This document shows positions 46,449-54,681 of a stretch of DNA of 64,000 nt, piece by piece. This stretch comes from Novosphingobium endophyticum (GTDB taxonomy: Bacteria; Pseudomonadota; Alphaproteobacteria; Sphingomonadales; Sphingomonadaceae). A model generated the notes under the pieces. The model was given only the letters and a program-made list of their open reading frames with translations. It made no database searches and was not told the DNA's origin. The stretch spans positions 62,237 through 126,236 of the forward strand of contig NZ_BMHK01000007.1 of the NCBI RefSeq assembly GCF_014640675.1, read 5' to 3'. The position numbers and the translations under genes are program-made. Within the stretch, counting starts at the first letter, position 1; each line of letters opens with the position of its first letter.

Positions 46449-46457
46449 GCGAGGCAC

Positions 46458-47396
46458 ATGGAAACGCGTTCCAACAACGTCTGGGTCGGAGCCGTCACGC
46501 TGGTACTGCTGGCGCTGCTGGCGGCGTTCATCGTCTGGATCGCGGGCCTCAACAAGGGCGATCGCAACGAGTACGACATCTTCTTCAAGCAGTCGGTGGA
46601 CGGCCTCGCCCGGGGATCCGAGGTGAATTACGCGGGCGTGCCCGTGGGCCAGGTCTCGCACATCGAACTGTGGCCCAAGGACCCCAGCTTCGTGCGCGTG
46701 CGGGTCAAGGTGGATGAGAAAGTGCCGGTGACGGTCGGCACCACGGCGACCATCCAGGGCAGTTTCACGGGCGTTTCCGATGTCCAGTTGGAAGGCGCCA
46801 TCAAGGGCGCCCCGCCGCTAACGGAACTGGGACCCGAAGGCGTCCCGGTGATCCCGACCAAGCGCGGCGGCCTGGGCGAACTTCTGACGAACGCCCCGCT
46901 GCTGATGGAGCGTCTGGCGACCATGACCGAAAACCTCAACCTGCTCCTGTCGGAGGATAACCGGAAATCGATCACCGGCATCCTGCGCAACACCGACAAA
47001 ATGACCCGCGACCTTTCGCGCGCCACGCCGCAGGTCGAAGGGGCCATGCGCGAGCTTCAGGGCGCGCTGGAGCAGGCGACGAGGACGCTGACCGCTTTCG
47101 AAGGGGTCGCCGAAAAGACCGACGCGCTGCTGGGCAGCGAGGGCAATTCGCTCGCCGCGCAGCTTCGCGCGACGCTGAACTCCGCGCAGAAGTCGATGGA
47201 CGAGCTCGACAGGACCCTGGAGACCACGCAACCGGCGCTGCAAAGGGTTTCCGAGCAGACGCTGCCTGCCGCCGATGCCGCGATCCGCGACTTGCGTGAG
47301 ACCAGCAGGGCGCTGCGCAACCTCACCGAGAAGATCGACGAGCAGGGCGCCGGAGTGCTGCTCAAGGGCCAGAAATTGCCGGATTACAAGCCATGA
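46458..47396 (+). CDS. mlaD: MCE/MlaD family substrate-binding protein
   Basis: This 312-residue protein has an N-terminal membrane anchor (about 10-28, VGAVTLVLLALLAAFIVWI), an MCE domain (about 35-115, NYAGVPVGQVSHIELWPKDP), and a long helical C-terminal tail with coiled-coil repeats. The tail is longer than in E. coli MlaD (183 aa), as in many alphaproteobacterial orthologs. It should form the periplasmic lipid-binding ring. Its stop overlaps the ATG of the next gene by 4 bp. Confidence 0.92.
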   Translation: METRSNNVWVGAVTLVLLALLAAFIVWIAGLNKGDRNEYDIFFKQSVDGLARGSEVNYAGVPVGQVSHIELWPKDPSFVRVRVKVDEKVPVTVGTTATIQGSFTGVSDVQLEGAIKGAPPLTELGPEGVPVIPTKRGGLGELLTNAPLLMERLATMTENLNLLLSEDNRKSITGILRNTDKMTRDLSRATPQVEGAMRELQGALEQATRTLTAFEGVAEKTDALLGSEGNSLAAQLRATLNSAQKSMDELDRTLETTQPALQRVSEQTLPAADAAIRDLRETSRALRNLTEKIDEQGAGVLLKGQKLPDYKP

Positions 47397-48040
47397 CGAG
47401 GGTCATGATGGGGATCATGATGAGGAATGTGACGATGCGTGTGCGAGCCGCCGGCGCGGCAAGGGGCGCGGTGATCGCCTCGGTCAGCCTGGCACTGGCC
47501 GGTTGCATCAGCCTTGGCGCGAAAGTGCCGGAGCAACTGTTGCGGCTCACTCCGGAAGCAGGCGCCGAGGTCGGTTCGCAGGCGACGGGGCAACTGTCGG
47601 AGGCGATCGTGGTGCTCGACCCCGAAGCCGACCGCAGCCTCGATGTGTTGCGCGTGCCGGTACAGGTCAACGATTCGAGCATCGCCTATCTCAAGGACGT
47701 GTCCTGGGTCGAAAAGCCGGCGCGTCAGTTCCGCGGCGTTCTGGCGGAGGCCATTCGCACCGCGACCGGCAGGCTGGTGGTCGAAGGCACCGAGTACGAA
47801 GTTACCGGAAAGACGCTTGTGGGCGGGCGCCTGCAGCGCATGGGCTACGATGCGGCAACCGGCGCGGTGGTCGTCCGCTTCGATGCCATGCGCCGCGAGC
47901 GTGGCGGTGAGATCGCGACCCGCCGCTTCGAAGCTGTGGTGAACAACGTGAAGCCCGAGGCGGCATGGGTTGGGCCGGCGCTGAACCAGGCCGCAAACGA
48001 CGTCGCGCGGCAGGTCGCCGACTGGATCAAGGGCGAATAG
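47393..48040 (+). CDS. ABC-type transport auxiliary lipoprotein (PqiC/MlaC-accessory-like)
   Basis: This 215-residue protein has a basic start, a hydrophobic stretch and the lipobox LALAGC (Cys about residue 38), so it is a lipoprotein. The mature part (SLGAKVPEQLLRLTPEAGAE, then VPVQVNDSSIAYLKDVSWVEKP) matches the ABC-type transport auxiliary lipoprotein family that ends mla-like operons. An internal ATG at 47435 could also start translation. It probably anchors to the outer membrane and contacts the MCE ring. Confidence 0.88.
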   Translation: MTRVMMGIMMRNVTMRVRAAGAARGAVIASVSLALAGCISLGAKVPEQLLRLTPEAGAEVGSQATGQLSEAIVVLDPEADRSLDVLRVPVQVNDSSIAYLKDVSWVEKPARQFRGVLAEAIRTATGRLVVEGTEYEVTGKTLVGGRLQRMGYDAATGAVVVRFDAMRRERGGEIATRRFEAVVNNVKPEAAWVGPALNQAANDVARQVADWIKGE

Positions 48041-48218
48041 CGGCTGGCGCCGGCCGGGAGTTTTGTTGCCGCGCTTTCGATCCCTGTTCTGGTTGAATTA
48101 AAGTCAACCTTGGTTGCAATAATTTCTATCTTTGAAGAATAAACCTATCCGGTATCGTCCTGTGTGTTGCCATGCTGTAACGAAAAAATAATTTGAGACG
48201 GGCTTACGGGTAGTTGTG

Positions 48219-48246
48219 TTGACTTGAGCATCTGACCCTGTATTCG
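48219..48246 (+). promoter_or_regulatory. Possible promoter of the beta-barrel protein gene
   Basis: TTGACT (48219-48224), a 16-bp spacer and TATTCG (48241-48246) lie 52 bp upstream of the start codon. They sit within an unusually AT-rich 250-bp spacer. The -35 is good, the -10 weak. Confidence 0.35.
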
Positions 48247-48297
48247 GCGCCTCCCACCGGCTCAGCAGCCGGAGAAAATGAAATGGAGGACCAATAC

Positions 48298-48852
48298 ATG
48301 AGGAAACTTTCAATCGCCGGCGCCGCAGCGCTGTTCGCGATCCCGGCTGCCGCCAATGCGCAGGCGTGGGTCCAGGCCGAAGGCGGTCTCGACGTCGTTT
48401 CCGTCGAGGGCGAATCCGACGAGGGCGTGAGCTACGGCATCTCGGCCGGTTACGACATTCCGCTCTCGGGCGGCATGTTCGTCGGCGTGCAGGGCACCGT
48501 TGCCGACAGCACCACCAAGGAATGCGAAAGCGACGTGTTCGCCGCCGGTGACGAGCTGTGCCTCAAGACCGGCCGTGACCTTTCGGCCGTTGTCCGTCTC
48601 GGCACGACCGTTGGCGAGAAGGCCAAGCTCTACGTTCTGGGTGGTTACACCAATGCCCGTATCCGCCTGACCTACGACGATGGCGTGACCAGCGATTCGG
48701 ATGGTGAGAACGGCGACGGCTTCCGTCTCGGTGCCGGTGCGCAGTACACCCTGAGCAACAATGTCTTCGTGAAGGGCGAATACCGCTACTCGAACTACGA
48801 GAGCGACTTCAGCCGTCACAATGTTCTGGTCGGGCTCGGCGTCGAGTTCTGA
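48298..48852 (+). CDS. Small outer-membrane beta-barrel protein
   Basis: This 184-residue protein has a signal peptide (MRKLSIAGAAALFAIPAAANA, cleavage after ANA). Short amphipathic strands with glycine/aromatic turns end in VGLGVEF, the outer-membrane terminal phenylalanine. The family type is OmpA-like/outer membrane beta-barrel (opacity-type) of eight strands. Two cysteines at about residues 76 and 88 are unusual for the fold and may make a disulfide in an extracellular loop. The upstream spacer is AT-rich, in line with high expression. Confidence 0.8.
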   Translation: MRKLSIAGAAALFAIPAAANAQAWVQAEGGLDVVSVEGESDEGVSYGISAGYDIPLSGGMFVGVQGTVADSTTKECESDVFAAGDELCLKTGRDLSAVVRLGTTVGEKAKLYVLGGYTNARIRLTYDDGVTSDSDGENGDGFRLGAGAQYTLSNNVFVKGEYRYSNYESDFSRHNVLVGLGVEF

Positions 48853-48911
48853 TTCCTGCCTCGGCAAGGACAGGGCAGAGAGCGTCTGGCCTTTCTGTCC
48901 GCTAGCATGCG

Positions 48912-48944
48912 AACCCGCCTCGGCCCCGTGCCGGGGCGGGTTTT
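48912..48944 (+). terminator. Rho-independent terminator of the beta-barrel gene
   Basis: AACCCGCC pairs with GGGCGGGTT around a 15-nt GC-rich loop, followed by TTTTGCCTTTT. It lies about 60 bp past the stop codon. Confidence 0.82.
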
Positions 48945-49031
48945 GCCTTTTGCCCAAGAAGATGTAGCGGCTTTCAGGACACGGCCCGAACCGGCTGTAT
49001 GACTGGAAAGTTAGGGAAGCGGACGCCGACT

Positions 49032-49352
49032 TTATGGTCGAGTGGTCGTACAGGCTGGAATTGGGTGCCAATCGACCCACGCAGACGCCACGGCACCACC
49101 GCCACCAGCAAGGGCGGCGGCAACAGTTAGGAGAGCACCGAGTCCTTGCCAAAATGAAAGCGTAACGCGCTTAGCGACTTCGACAGGATGGCCATCCCAA
49201 AATAGTGTGCCGTCATTCCCAACTCCAAGGTGATTCAATCCATCCACTGATATGGGGCGCACACCTTCCGGCCAACTATCGGGTCGCGCTGCCGTAGATT
49301 GCGCAGGATGGGGCGTCTTGGAGCCGGGTAGCAATTCTCCATCGTCAGTCAT
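49032..49352 (-). CDS. Small single-pass membrane protein of the nucleotidyltransferase island
   Basis: This 106-residue protein has a polar N-terminal half with GTLFWDGHPVEVAKR, a motif seen in small membrane proteins of unknown role. It has one hydrophobic helix (about 70-92, QGLGALLTVAAALAGGGGAVASA) and a short tail with one cysteine. The ATG overlaps the preceding nucleotidyltransferase stop (ATGA), so the two are probably made together. Base composition is lower in GC than the neighbours. Confidence 0.55.
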   Translation of the reverse strand: MTDDGELLPGSKTPHPAQSTAARPDSWPEGVRPISVDGLNHLGVGNDGTLFWDGHPVEVAKRVTLSFWQGLGALLTVAAALAGGGGAVASAWVDWHPIPACTTTRP

Positions 49353-49732
49353 CGCATGCTTTCCTTCGCACTGGGTGCCTGACTTTGCTCATCCACTGGC
49401 AAGTAGCTAGGCTTACGATAGATGAGTTGGCCATGCTCCCTGACGGCAGGCCTTACAATCCTATCGGTGAGCGGGTCGGCCATTTCCAGATCGACCGGAG
49501 AGGCTAGGAGGACCTGTAACTCACCTTCCCAACCTGCGGCTTCGCATATGGAATAGGCCAGCACTTCGCCGGGATCGGTCCCTGTCAGCACGTAGGCTAT
49601 GTCGACGTCACTCTCATCTGTGAAATTCCCTTTGGCGCGTGAGCCGAACAAGTGGAGTTCGCGAATCCGGTCTTTCTCAGCCGCCCAATGCGCAGCGAGT
49701 TCCCGCCATCCTTTTGGCAATCCATCATCCAT
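49349..49732 (-). CDS. MNT-type nucleotidyltransferase domain protein
   Basis: This 127-residue protein has the nucleotidyltransferase signature LFGSRAKGNFTDESDVDIAY, the GS-x9-D-x-D catalytic motif. MNT proteins of this size are often the antitoxin half of HEPN/MNT pairs or act alone as nucleotidylating enzymes. No HEPN protein lies beside it. The start at 49732 was chosen because no ribosome binding site supports the longer frame from 49783. The gene lies in a lower-GC stretch and probably came by transfer. Confidence 0.8.
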   Translation of the reverse strand: MDDGLPKGWRELAAHWAAEKDRIRELHLFGSRAKGNFTDESDVDIAYVLTGTDPGEVLAYSICEAAGWEGELQVLLASPVDLEMADPLTDRIVRPAVREHGQLIYRKPSYLPVDEQSQAPSAKESMR

Positions 49733-49907
49733 GAGTCCCGATCCACTCAATTGCCTGCGCGCCGCATAGGGTGTCACGCCCACCCCAACCTACCAACAGA
49801 CCAGCGTTCCGAACATGGCATCCTCATTTCGAGTTAGAAAACCAGCGTCCGCAAAGTTGGCGTGTCCGGGAGGCAGCATTAGATACCCAAGCGGCGGCCT
49901 TTCGCCT

Positions 49908-50600
49908 TCACCGCGCCAGCGCGGCGAAGCGCATGGCGAGCGCGAACGCCTCGAAGCGCATGCTGCGCCTTTCGGCGGCTTCCCAGTCCTCGCCCCACAG
50001 CTCGGCCTGCCAGTCTTCCTCGAGATTGGCGGCGTTCCACAGCGCTTCGGCATCGGCACCGGGCTGGATCGCGCAAAGGCCGATGACGAGCGAACCGGCA
50101 AGGCTGGTCAGCATGCGCAGTGCCGCCAGTGAGAAGGCACCTTCCGCCTCGAGAAGCTGGCCGATCCCCGCGAGCGTCTCGGGCGGCTGCGGCTTGTGAA
50201 CGATGCCGGAGACTCGGGCGAAGCGCAGCGCCCAGCGTGCTTCCGCCTGTTCCAGCAGCGGTTCCCAGACATCGAGCTGCCGAGCGAACAGGGCGTCTTC
50301 GGGATCGGCCCGGTAGCATAGCGTGTCGGTCTCCGCGTAGGGCAGCAGGGCGCGGATCACGTCGGCCCGATCGACGGCGACAGCGTCGAGAGCGAAGTCG
50401 GTGAGGTCGCGCAAGGCGAACAGCGCCGGGTCGATTTGCTTGCCCTGCGCCGACCATTCATCCGCGAGAGCCCGGGCGAGGTCTTGCGTCGGAACGATCT
50501 GCGGGCGTCCGCCGGCGGTCCTGATCGGACGGCCATCGAGCAGCACGCGCCAGCTTTCATCCGTCTGGCCGACGGTCACTTCCTTGTAGAAACGTTTCAT
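49908..50600 (-). CDS. ATP12 family chaperone (F1-ATPase assembly)
   Basis: This 230-residue protein starts MKRFYKEVTVGQTDESWRV, then VLLDGRPIRTAGGRPQIVPT and LADEWSAQGKQIDP, all diagnostic of ATP12. ATP12 binds the F1 alpha subunit during ATP synthase assembly in mitochondria and Alphaproteobacteria. ATG 50600 overlaps the preceding gene's stop (ATGA); a GTG five codons upstream is less likely. It is the last gene of a five-gene leftward operon. Confidence 0.92.
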   Translation of the reverse strand: MKRFYKEVTVGQTDESWRVLLDGRPIRTAGGRPQIVPTQDLARALADEWSAQGKQIDPALFALRDLTDFALDAVAVDRADVIRALLPYAETDTLCYRADPEDALFARQLDVWEPLLEQAEARWALRFARVSGIVHKPQPPETLAGIGQLLEAEGAFSLAALRMLTSLAGSLVIGLCAIQPGADAEALWNAANLEEDWQAELWGEDWEAAERRSMRFEAFALAMRFAALAR

Positions 50601-50806
50601 TTCGGTGTGCGCCACTTCCGCACGAGGATCGGGGGAATGACGAAGACATCGACGAGGCCGTTTGCCAGAAGGACATAGCCGATCCAGTCCGGCAGCGAGG
50701 AGCGCCCGGTCGCGATGATCATGCCTCCGATCACGCAGGCCACCCCCGTCAGGCGCACGGCCTGGATGATCGCGAAGCGCGCGGCGGCGGGATCCCTTTC
50801 GCTCAT
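50597..50806 (-). CDS. Small two-helix membrane protein
   Basis: This 69-residue protein has two hydrophobic helices (IIQAVRLTGVACVIGGMIIA and WIGYVLLANGLVDVFVIPPIL) and a basic tail (VRKWRTPK). It matches the short conserved hypothetical proteins found beside HAD and ATP12 genes in sphingomonads. ATG 50806 overlaps the HAD stop by 4 bp, and its own stop overlaps ATP12. Its function is unknown. Confidence 0.7.
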   Translation of the reverse strand: MSERDPAAARFAIIQAVRLTGVACVIGGMIIATGRSSLPDWIGYVLLANGLVDVFVIPPILVRKWRTPK

Positions 50807-51453
50807 TTCAGCAGGTACTCGCACAGTTCCGCCGGGGTTTCGGCAACCCATTCGGCGCCGGCGGCCTCCAGTTCGCGCGGGTGGTGATAGCCCCAGTCGA
50901 CGCCGATCGCGCGCGTGCCGGCCACCTGCGCCATCCGCATGTCATAGCCGGTGTCGCCGATCATCACCGTTTCTCCCGGCCGCGCGCCCGCTTCGAACAT
51001 GGCCTGCTCCAGCATTTCCGGGTGGGGCTTGGAAGGGTGGCGGTCGGCGGTCTGGAGCGTGACGAAGAGATCGGCGATGCCATTGTTCGTCAGGCAATGG
51101 TTGAGCCCGAGGTCCGACATGCCGGTGGCGACACCCAGCGTCCAGCCGGCGGCGGCGAGATCGCGCAGACAGGCCTCGACGCCGTGGAACAGCGTCTGCG
51201 ACACGCGGCCTTCGCTGCGCGCGGCGCGGAAAGCCTCCTTGTAGCTCTCGGCCATGGCCTCCTGCTGCCCGGCGTCACTTTCGGGCACGAGCTGGCGCAT
51301 CGCCTGCGGCAGCGAGAGCCCCACGGCGCGGCGGATCGCATTGCGTGGCGGAGCGGTCAGCCCGTGGATGGCGAAACTGGCTTCCATCGCCTCGCAGATC
51401 GAGGCCTGGCCGTCGATCAGCGTGCCGTCGCAATCGAAGACCGCAAGTTTCAT
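50803..51453 (-). CDS. HAD family hydrolase (phosphoglycolate phosphatase-like)
   Basis: This 216-residue protein has HAD motif I FDCDGTLID (8-16 area), a helical cap, motif II near GVATGMSDLGL, motif III (HPSKPHPEML) and motif IV GDTGYDMRMA. It is a class IA HAD, often phosphoglycolate phosphatase or a related small-substrate phosphatase. ATG 51453 overlaps the pseudouridine synthase stop by 4 bp. The operon context suggests no specific substrate. Confidence 0.88.
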   Translation of the reverse strand: MKLAVFDCDGTLIDGQASICEAMEASFAIHGLTAPPRNAIRRAVGLSLPQAMRQLVPESDAGQQEAMAESYKEAFRAARSEGRVSQTLFHGVEACLRDLAAAGWTLGVATGMSDLGLNHCLTNNGIADLFVTLQTADRHPSKPHPEMLEQAMFEAGARPGETVMIGDTGYDMRMAQVAGTRAIGVDWGYHHPRELEAAGAEWVAETPAELCEYLLK

Positions 51454-52649
51454 CGCCTGCCCCTCGGCGCGCCCGGTTTCCTCGGGCCCGGCTTGCCTGA
51501 AGGGCGCGAAGGCTTGCCCGGCTTGCCCGCCTTTGCGCCGGGCTTGCCGCGCGAGGGGCTGCCATCGCCGCGTGAGCGCCGTTCGCCGCGCCGTTCCTTG
51601 CGGTACTGCTTGGCGTGCGCCTTGGCGGCGCGTTTCTGGTCCTGCTTGTCGGATTCGGGCGGCGGGGCGGAAAGCTCGGCGCCGTCGGCCTCGTCGAAGC
51701 CGAGCTGGGCCATCGAGGCGGCGAAATGTTCGGGCAGGGGGGCCGTGACGTCGAGCGGGGCGCCGTCCGGGTGATCTATGACCAGACGCCGGGCGTGCAG
51801 GTGCAGCTTGCGGCTGATCGAGCCGGAGAGGAACGCATCCTGCCCGCCGTACTTGCCGTCGCCAACGATCGGGTGGCCAATGGCGGCCATGTGGACACGC
51901 AGCTGGTGAGTGCGCCCGGTCATCGGGTACAGCTCGACCCAAGCGGCGCGGTTGCCAGCCCTGTCGATCACGCGATAGCGGGTGCGTGAGGGCTTTCCGT
52001 TTTCCTCGTCGACCTGCATCTTCTCGCCGCCGGTGCCGGGCTGCTTGGCGAGCGGCAGTTCGATCATGCCGTCCGCGATGCTCGGCACGCCGACGACGAG
52101 CGCCCAATAGATCTTCCGGGCCGAGCGACCCGAAAAGCGCTTGGAAAAGTACGCGGCGCTGCCCGGCGTGCGGGCGACCAGCAGGACGCCCGAAGTGTCC
52201 TTGTCGAGCCGGTGGACGAGACGCGGCCTCGGCCCTTGCGCCGCATAGGCATCGAGCAGGCCATCGACGTGCTGCTTCATGCCAAGCCCGCCCTGCGTGG
52301 CGAGGCCCGGTGGCTTGTTGAGCACGATGGCGGCGCGGTCCTGCGTCAGCACCATCGAATCGGCGAGCGCGAGTTCCTCTTCGGAGAGTTCCCGCCTCGG
52401 CCGGGCCGCCTTGCCGCCGGGCTTGGCTTCGCCGCCGGGCGGCACGCGCAGGGTCTGGCCCGCCTCCAGCCGCGTGTCGACATCGGCGCGCTTGCCGTCG
52501 ACCCGGATCTGGCCGGTGCGCGCCCAGCGCGAAACCGTGGCGAAGCCCACTTGCGGCAAGTGGCGCTTGAACCAGCGGTCGAGCCGCACGCCGTCGTCGT
52601 CGCTGCCGACGGTGAACTGGCGGACCTGGTCAGGAAGCTGGCTCATCAT
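51450..52649 (-). CDS. RluA-family rRNA pseudouridine synthase
   Basis: This 399-residue protein has an N-terminal S4 domain (VRLDRWFKRHLPQVGFATVS) and an RluA catalytic domain with HRLDKDTSGVLLVA (catalytic Asp). The C-terminal region, about 70 residues rich in Lys/Arg/Gly/Pro (after KDQKRAAKAHAKQYR), looks disordered and may bind RNA. It probably modifies 23S rRNA like RluC or RluD. The long basic tail is an extension relative to E. coli RluC (319 aa). ATGATG overlaps the crcB stop. Confidence 0.9.
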   Translation of the reverse strand: MMSQLPDQVRQFTVGSDDDGVRLDRWFKRHLPQVGFATVSRWARTGQIRVDGKRADVDTRLEAGQTLRVPPGGEAKPGGKAARPRRELSEEELALADSMVLTQDRAAIVLNKPPGLATQGGLGMKQHVDGLLDAYAAQGPRPRLVHRLDKDTSGVLLVARTPGSAAYFSKRFSGRSARKIYWALVVGVPSIADGMIELPLAKQPGTGGEKMQVDEENGKPSRTRYRVIDRAGNRAAWVELYPMTGRTHQLRVHMAAIGHPIVGDGKYGGQDAFLSGSISRKLHLHARRLVIDHPDGAPLDVTAPLPEHFAASMAQLGFDEADGAELSAPPPESDKQDQKRAAKAHAKQYRKERRGERRSRGDGSPSRGKPGAKAGKPGKPSRPSGKPGPRKPGAPRGRR

Positions 52650-53050
52650 ACGTGCCGCATTATCGAGAGGCCGAGGAACAGGCTCATGACGCCGGCGATC
52701 ACCGAAATGCCGGTGTAAAACGCGGCGAGGCCGAGCTGGCCGCGCTCGGCGAGGCTGACGATGTCGAGGCTGTACGACGAGAAGGTCGTGAAGCCGCCCA
52801 GCACGCCGACCGCGAGAAGCAGGCGTGTTCCCTCGCCATGGCTGCCGTGGCGGGCGAACCAGCCGACCAGAAGGCCCATGAACAGGCTGCCGAGCACATT
52901 GACAGTCAGCGTCCCGTAAGGAAAGTCGCTTGCGCGTACCGGGCCGATCGCGGCGACCCAGGCGCGGCCGACGAGGAAGCGCAGCCAGGCGCCGAAGCCG
53001 CCGCCGAAGGCCACAAGCAACGACGCGGCGAGGAAGGAAGGTTGAGGCAT
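52646..53050 (-). CDS. crcB: Fluoride efflux transporter CrcB (Fluc)
   Basis: This 134-residue membrane protein has four helices and the signature GGGFGAWLRFLVGR near the start. GTLTVNVLGSLFMGLLVGW and GGFTTFSSYSLD follow, the last being the fluoride-conducting Phe/Thr region. Fluc proteins form dual-topology dimers that export F-. The ATG at 53050 matches family length. No fluoride riboswitch is visible upstream. It is the first gene of the five-gene operon. Confidence 0.93.
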   Translation of the reverse strand: MPQPSFLAASLLVAFGGGFGAWLRFLVGRAWVAAIGPVRASDFPYGTLTVNVLGSLFMGLLVGWFARHGSHGEGTRLLLAVGVLGGFTTFSSYSLDIVSLAERGQLGLAAFYTGISVIAGVMSLFLGLSIMRHV

Positions 53051-53134
53051 GGGCGCCGCCTTAGCCGCGAATCGGCAATAATCCAATCGTCCGTGAACCT
53101 TGAGTGGCGGCGGTCCGGCCGGGCTGTCCCGGTG

Positions 53135-53163
53135 TTGAATTGTTGCCGTTCAGCCACTATATT
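53135..53163 (+). promoter_or_regulatory. Sigma-70-type promoter upstream of rpsU
   Basis: TTGAAT (53135-53140), a 17-bp spacer and TATATT (53158-53163) make a good housekeeping promoter. It implies a leader of about 190 nt before the rpsU start at 53362. No coding frame is convincing in the 53051-53361 spacer. Confidence 0.6.
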
Positions 53164-53361
53164 GCGGGTACGCAGGAGCGGTGCGCCGTGATTTTGCGGC
53201 GTTTGCGCTTGTCCTGCGACGTTTGCTTTGCTAACGGGCCGCGCAATCGAGCTGCGCCTTTACCGGTTGCGGTCCTGTTTTTGGCTTTCAGATTCGCGGT
53301 TCGCCTCGCCGGAAGTGATGCGGGGCGGGCGTCGTTTGTGTTTTGTGAGGTGTTTCGGTTT

Positions 53362-53568
53362 ATGCAGATCATGGTTCGCGACAACAATGTTGATCAGGCC
53401 CTTCGTGCGCTGAAGAAGAAGCTGCAGCGGGAAGGTGTCTATCGCGAAATGAAGCTGCGTCGTCACTACGAGAAGCCGTCTGAAAAGCGCGCCCGCGAAA
53501 AGGCCGCCGCCGTGCGCCGCGCCCGCAAGCTGGAGCGCAAGCGTCTGGAGCGTGACGGCGCCAAGTAA
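53362..53568 (+). CDS. rpsU: 30S ribosomal protein S21
   Basis: This 68-residue basic protein starts [20 protein letters not shown] and is followed by [20 protein letters not shown] and a Lys/Arg-rich tail. S21 helps mRNA selection during initiation. ATG 53362 is the family start; a second ATG three codons in is less likely. A strong stem-loop terminator follows at 53654-53678. Confidence 0.97.
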   Translation: MQIMVRDNNVDQALRALKKKLQREGVYREMKLRRHYEKPSEKRAREKAAAVRRARKLERKRLERDGAK

Positions 53569-53653
53569 GCCGTGGTTTGCTTCGGCCCGCGAGGCCGGGC
53601 AAACACCGCGAGGCTGCGTTCCTGCTTGAACGCCGAACCTGCTTGAGCCATGA

Positions 53654-53678
53654 GGGCGCGGAAATTCCATCCGCGCCC
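53654..53678 (+). terminator. Rho-independent terminator after rpsU
   Basis: GGGCGCGGA and TCCGCGCCC form a perfect 9-bp stem with a 7-nt loop, followed by TTTGTG. It lies 86 bp after the rpsU stop. Confidence 0.7.
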
Positions 53679-53725
53679 TTTGTGTATCTGCCTTTGGGGC
53701 GACTTCCTGACGAGGCCAAACGAAG

Positions 53726-54241
53726 ATGACAGAGATCACCCGCGTCCCGCTCCAGCCGATTGCAAAGGGCGCCGTTACCAAGATCTGGCTCGGCGTGGCC
53801 GCCATCGCGCTCGCCGCGGGCGGCGTGGCCTGGGCGGCGCTGCCGCCTTCGGTGGATGTGCAGACGCTGACCGCCGGTTCGGGCGAGTCGCCCACGGTCG
53901 ATGACGTAGTGCTCATCAACTATAAGGGCACGCTGCCGGACGGCAATGTCTTCGACGAGGCGCAGCAGGTGCCGATGGCGCTCAATGAAGTCGTCCCCGG
54001 CTTCACCAAGGCGCTGGTGAAGATGCAGCGCGGCGGCAAGTACAACGTCGAGATTCCCTCGGAGCTGGCTTACGGCGACAAGGCCGTGGGCGACATTCCC
54101 GCGAACACCGACCTGACTTTCGAGATCGAGCTGATCGACTTCAAGAGCCGCGCCGAGATCGAGCAGCAGCAGCGCATCCTTCAGCAGCTCCAGCAGATGC
54201 AGGGCGGTGCTCCCGAAGCGGGCGCCCCGGCCCATCCCTGA
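53726..54241 (+). CDS. FKBP-type peptidyl-prolyl cis-trans isomerase
   Basis: This 171-residue protein has an N-terminal membrane anchor or signal (IWLGVAAIALAAGGVAWAAL, about 20-39). An FKBP domain follows (about 50-140), with VLINYKGTLPDGNVFDEA, FTKALVKMQRGGKYNVEIPS and the closing FEIELIDF strand. A Gln-rich C-terminal extension (QQQRILQQLQQMQGG) follows. It is predicted to assist folding of periplasmic or membrane proteins. It precedes gatC with a GC-rich hairpin between. Confidence 0.9.
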   Translation: MTEITRVPLQPIAKGAVTKIWLGVAAIALAAGGVAWAALPPSVDVQTLTAGSGESPTVDDVVLINYKGTLPDGNVFDEAQQVPMALNEVVPGFTKALVKMQRGGKYNVEIPSELAYGDKAVGDIPANTDLTFEIELIDFKSRAEIEQQQRILQQLQQMQGGAPEAGAPAHP

Positions 54242-54270
54242 TCCCGGTCGCGGCCGCTTGATGCGGCCCG

Positions 54271-54292
54271 GAGCGGGTGCTAGCGCCCGCTC
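54271..54292 (+). terminator. Hairpin between the FKBP gene and gatC
   Basis: GAGCGGG and CCCGCTC pair perfectly around an 8-nt loop, followed by TTAG. It is a probable weak terminator 29 bp past the FKBP stop. Confidence 0.5.
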
Positions 54293-54348
54293 TTAGCCCA
54301 TTTCCAGACAGGGGCCGCCTGTCGGCCCGCAATCTTTGAGGAACAGCC

Positions 54349-54651
54349 ATGTCGGTCGATACCGCAACCGTGGCCAAGATCGCCAGCCTCGCCCGCATCA
54401 AGGTGACCGATCAGGAACTCGAGGCCATGGTGCCCGAACTCAACGGCATTCTCGCCTGGGTCGAGCAATTGGGCGAAGTCGATGTCACCGGCGTCGAGCC
54501 GATGACCGCCGTCATTCCCAACACGTTGCGCCTGCGCGACGACGTGATCGACGCCGACCCGCTGACCGGCGGCGGCATCCGCGACAAGGTGCTCGCCAAT
54601 GCGCCGGCGGCCGAGCACGGCTTCTTCGGCGTGCCCAAGGTGATCGAGTGA
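54349..54651 (+). CDS. gatC: Aspartyl/glutamyl-tRNA(Asn/Gln) amidotransferase subunit C
   Basis: This 100-residue protein starts [20 protein letters not shown]. It ends with the motif region [21 protein letters not shown], which wraps around GatA. GatC stabilises GatA in the trimeric amidotransferase that turns Glu-tRNA(Gln) into Gln-tRNA(Gln). It heads the gat operon, 30 bp before gatA. Confidence 0.95.
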   Translation: MSVDTATVAKIASLARIKVTDQELEAMVPELNGILAWVEQLGEVDVTGVEPMTAVIPNTLRLRDDVIDADPLTGGGIRDKVLANAPAAEHGFFGVPKVIE

Positions 54652-54681
54652 GCGAGCGCGACCTTCGACGGATGAAGATAA

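Noticed and set aside
49349..49352. HEPN-MNT toxin-antitoxin call for the nucleotidyltransferase pair
   Set aside because: The neighbouring protein has a membrane helix and lacks the HEPN R-x4-6-H motif, so the formal HEPN/MNT label is not supported.
52646..53361. Fluoride riboswitch upstream of crcB
   Set aside because: No recognisable pseudoknot motif was found in the leader.
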